A stretch of DNA of 64,000 nt. It comes from Boswellia sacra (lineage: Eukaryota > Streptophyta > Magnoliopsida > Sapindales > Burseraceae). The notes under the pieces were generated by a model that saw only the letters and a list, made by a program, of their open reading frames with translations, was not told the origin of the DNA and did no database searches. The stretch's first letter is position 1. Each line of letters begins with the position of its first letter. Positions 61,599 through 64,000 of this stretch are shown piece by piece. A program made the translations under genes and the position numbers. The stretch lies in NCBI GenBank assembly GCA_013180625.2, contig SNVD02013746.1, positions 791,667 to 855,666 of the forward strand, written 5' to 3'.

Positions 61599-61865
61599 TA
61601 TTTATGGAGTGCAAAAGGTATGCTAATGATGATATCTATCTAGGTAGCTCGATTGTTTGTTGAAAAAGTTGACAATAATGCAAAAAAAAGGTCAAAAGAT
61701 GATGAAATAAGACACCATAAGTCAAACAAAAGATACAAATTCAAAAATGACAGCAATGAGGTATTAAAATTCAAAAATGATGCCACGCATGCATATGTAC
61801 AGGTAGTTGTGACTGTGGCTCACATCTTCCTCTGGTTTTACGTCCAGAAACGGCTTAAACACCTT
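61599..61865 (-). other. Leader between Cys-rich ORF and LOG (Athila-2)
   Basis: From about 61797 to 61865 it is conserved with Athila-1 (about 13828-13895), including TTGTGACTGTGGCTCACATC and CTCTGGTTTTACGTCCAG. The rest shows little similarity. The left edge is the adapter, so its true extent is unknown. Confidence 0.6.
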
Positions 61866-62413
61866 CTATGAGTTGGGGATATGCTTCCCATCAAGTTTTC
61901 TTATAAACTGGCAAACAGGGTCGTTTTGAGTCAGATTCCCAAGACTATAGCATTCCTGCTCATCTCGGAAATGTGTCCACAAATTAAAAATTTCACGCTG
62001 CACAAGTCCACAAGAATGCGTCTCAAGAGTCGTTCGGATATCATCCAAAGACTCCTTACTCAGTCCATTCTTGATGAACTGTAGTCTATCCTCTCGATTG
62101 TTAGACAAATATCCCAAGGAGCGGCAACGCTGGTTACAAGTCCATCTTGCACATTTGGGACAAACTTGTAACCTTTTGCTCTTCGCCTTTTGGCATAGAG
62201 CTTTTTCCCAAACCTGGCATATGGGAAACAAGATTATCTGAAAAACTCACAAGAGAATCGAACCTTGGCTTCAATTAACCATCTTAAATCAGCAGGAATA
62301 CCCTTACGCATCAACAACCTTAGTCTCTCTGCACGAGCTTTATAAATTTTAAGCAAATCATTTTGAGGAAGAGAGGGAAAATGTTTGTGCAATTTTGAGA
62401 GAATGGTATCCAT
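61866..62413 (-). pseudogene. Small basic Cys-rich protein, NABP-like (Athila-2)
   Basis: The start chosen is MDTILSKLHKHFPSLPQN at 62413, matching Athila-1 (an upstream ATG at 62461 adds 16 residues not conserved there). The N-terminal helix-rich part runs to 62234; a one- or two-base shift near 62170-62240 separates it from 61866-62231, so this copy is probably broken. The second part has basic KRLQVC, the Cys cluster CPKCARWTCNQRC (CxxC-x4-CxxxC), then FIKNGLSKESLDD and ends KLDGKHIPNS. The basic run plus four Cys suggests nucleic-acid binding. The order resembles carlavirus NABPs; those are known silencing suppressors or transcription-factor-like proteins, but homology here is unproven. 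Confidence 0.6.
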
Positions 62414-62539
62414 GTGAAGAAAATGAGAGAGAAGAAAAGAAAATGGATGCAAGGTGAGCAACAGTTTTTAGGGAACTGAAAAACCGACTTTAAATGTCAC
62501 GGAGTACCGTATCCGCCACTTAACCGAGAAAAATCAATC

Positions 62540-63795
62540 CTTAAAAAGGATCGATTAAAGCAATAGACTCTTCGTTTTGGGCAAAATTTTCAAAGAATGG
62601 TTTTAACCGTTGTCCATTAACTTTAAACACATGACCATTCTTTGGGTTCTCAATTTCAACTGCTTCATGAGGGAAAACATTTTTAACAATGAAAGGCCCA
62701 GTCCAACGTCACCGAAGTTTACCAGGAAATAAGTGCAACCTTGAATCATACAAAAGAACTTTTTGTGAAGGTTCAAAAGATTTTTTAACAATAAATTTGT
62801 CATGAAAAAACTTCATTTTTTCTTTGTAGATTTTAGAATTTTCATAAGCCTCATTCCTGATTTCTTCAAGTTCACTCAGTTGTAGTTTTCGTAACTTGCA
62901 AGCATCATTCAAGTTTGTATTAAATGTTTTAATGGCCCAATAAGCTTTATGTTCAATTTCCACCGGCAAGTGACAAGGTTTTCCATAAACTAGTCTATAA
63001 GGAGACATTCCCAATGATGTTTTAAAAGCAGTTCGGTAAGCCCAAAGTACATCATTAAGTCTTAAAGACCAATCTTTACGATTTGGGTTAACCGTTTTTT
63101 CTAAGATCTGTTTTATCTCCCTATTAGCTAATTCAACTTGTCCACTTGTTTGTGGGTGATAAGGTGTAGAAATTTTATGGGTTATTCCATATTTCTTTAT
63201 TAAGGTTTCAAATGGTTTATTACAAAAATGCGTACCCCCATCACTAATAATGGCTCGAGGAATTCCAAATCTACTCAAGATATTCTCTTTCAAGAATTTG
63301 ACAACTGTTTTGTGATCATTGTTTCGACATGGAATTGCCTCGACCCATTTTGAAACATAGTCCACTGCAACAAGATGTACACAAAACCCAAATGACGAGG
63401 AAAGGGTCCCATAAAATCAATACCCCAACAGTCAAAGATTTAAATGACAAGAATGGGATTCAACGGCATCATGTTTCTTTTTGAAATAGATCCCAATTTT
63501 TGACAATTTTCACACGTTTTGCAAAATGCATGTGCATCTTTAAATAAGGTGGGCAATAAAATCCACATTGTAAGATCTTAGCAGCTGTTTTTCTAGATGA
63601 AAAATGTCCTCCACATGCTTTAGAATGACAAAAGTTAATGACACTACTTGCCTCATTGTCGGGTATGCATCTTCTCATTATTTGGTCTGGACAATATTTG
63701 AACAGATATGTGTCATCCCAGTAAAAATTTTTCACCTCGGTTAAAAATTTTCTTTTGTCTTGAGCATTCCAATGAGGTGGCATTTTCCCTGTCAC
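62540..63795 (-). pseudogene. Athila-2 integrase
   Basis: Frame 63469-63795 holds the zinc-binding domain (CHSKACGGHF, then the CC part). Frame 62709-63365 holds the DDE core ([17 protein letters not shown] and QVELANREI). The first aspartate region near 63400 is shifted. The C-terminal domain continues past a TGA at 62706-62711 to about 62540. It aligns throughout with 14878-16146. Probably inactive. Confidence 0.9.
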
Positions 63796-63879
63796 AAGAA
63801 AATTTACAATGTTAGCAAACCAAGGTACAGTAGCGACAGAAAATAAAAATTCATCAGGAAAAGAATCATTGATAGGTGA

Positions 63880-64000
63880 AGTTTCAATTAATGTCTCTGT
63901 CGTTAGTCTTGAAAGATGATCAGCAACGACATTTCAGCTCCTTTTTTATCCTTTATTGTGATGTTAAATTCTTGGAGCAATAAGATCCACCGTATCAATC
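63880..64000 (-). pseudogene. C-terminal end of Athila-2 RNase H
   Basis: The minus strand reads [19 protein letters not shown], then the VADHLSRL-type end in a shifted frame. It matches 18090-18200 of Athila-1 and is cut by the window edge. Confidence 0.8.

Larger units (their letters stand above)
58166..64000 (-). mobile_element. Second Athila-type element with the same gene cassette (Athila-2)
   Basis: It runs from the 3' LTR (58166-59527) to the window edge and includes 3' UTR, LOG, Cys-rich ORF, integrase and the end of RNase H. The probable left target duplication is AGGAT (58161-58165); its partner is outside. It inserted into the gag of element E. Gene order and orientation match Athila-1, but the sequence is much diverged (integrase about 65-70% identical by eye), so the two are separate lineages of one family. 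Confidence 0.9.

Noticed and set aside
61866..62413. Cys-rich ORF as a gag zinc knuckle or env-like protein
   Set aside because: It lies after integrase, the Cys spacing is not CX2CX4HX4C, and no signal peptide or membrane segment is seen.

Overview
This is a plant nuclear window, almost certainly from a eudicot. It is AT-rich, has intron-bearing genes with GT-AG borders, tRNA-iMet and tRNA-Asp primed LTR retrotransposons, an L1-type plant LINE, MITE-like foldbacks and long microsatellites. About 70% is transposon sequence. Two host genes look intact: a plastid-type phosphohexomutase-family gene (35956-39670, +) and a SWIM zinc-finger, MULE-transposase-related gene (40598-44818, -, with a 5' UTR intron out to about 45.7 kb). 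They converge.

Layout. 1-1123: 5' end of a minus-strand copia-type element. 1124-9340: an old plus-strand copia, split by a complete minus-strand TNT1-like copia (1760-7135, 560-bp LTRs, TATCT target duplication). 9341-23646: a 14.3-kb minus-strand Athila-type Ty3/gypsy element (Athila-1) with 1.4-kb LTRs, its integrase interrupted by a 1.8-kb solo LTR (16186-18013, ACAAT duplication). 23716-27625: a plus-strand copia lacking most of RT and RNase H (AATTA duplication). 27626-28540: copia 5' remnant. 28541 to about 34795: minus-strand LINE. 34796-45760: the two host genes. 45761-53940: non-coding DNA with a possible decayed LTR, a 338-bp inverted-repeat MITE and an 856-bp palindromic foldback. 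53941-58165: minus-strand RE1-like copia, cut by a second Athila-type element (Athila-2, 58166 to beyond the right edge).

The most interesting feature is shared by Athila-1 and Athila-2. Between integrase and 3' LTR, where Athila elements often carry an env-like ORF, both hold the same two-gene cassette in sense orientation. The first is a small basic Cys-rich protein whose layout resembles the nucleic-acid-binding (Carla_C4-type) proteins of carlaviruses. The second is an intronless LOG (cytokinin riboside 5'-monophosphate phosphoribohydrolase). The copies are diverged; Athila-2 keeps an open 216-aa LOG, while in Athila-1 it is frameshifted. The cassette lies between two recognisable LTRs in Athila-1, so it belongs to the retrotransposon family. 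A retroelement carrying a cytokinin-activating enzyme and a virus-like regulatory protein would be a notable cargo system.

An assembly caveat: 61561-61598 is an exact head-to-head Tn5 mosaic-end pair, i.e. the Nextera mate-pair junction adapter, lying between LOG and the Cys-rich ORF of Athila-2. That junction is suspect; Athila-1 supports the gene order independently.
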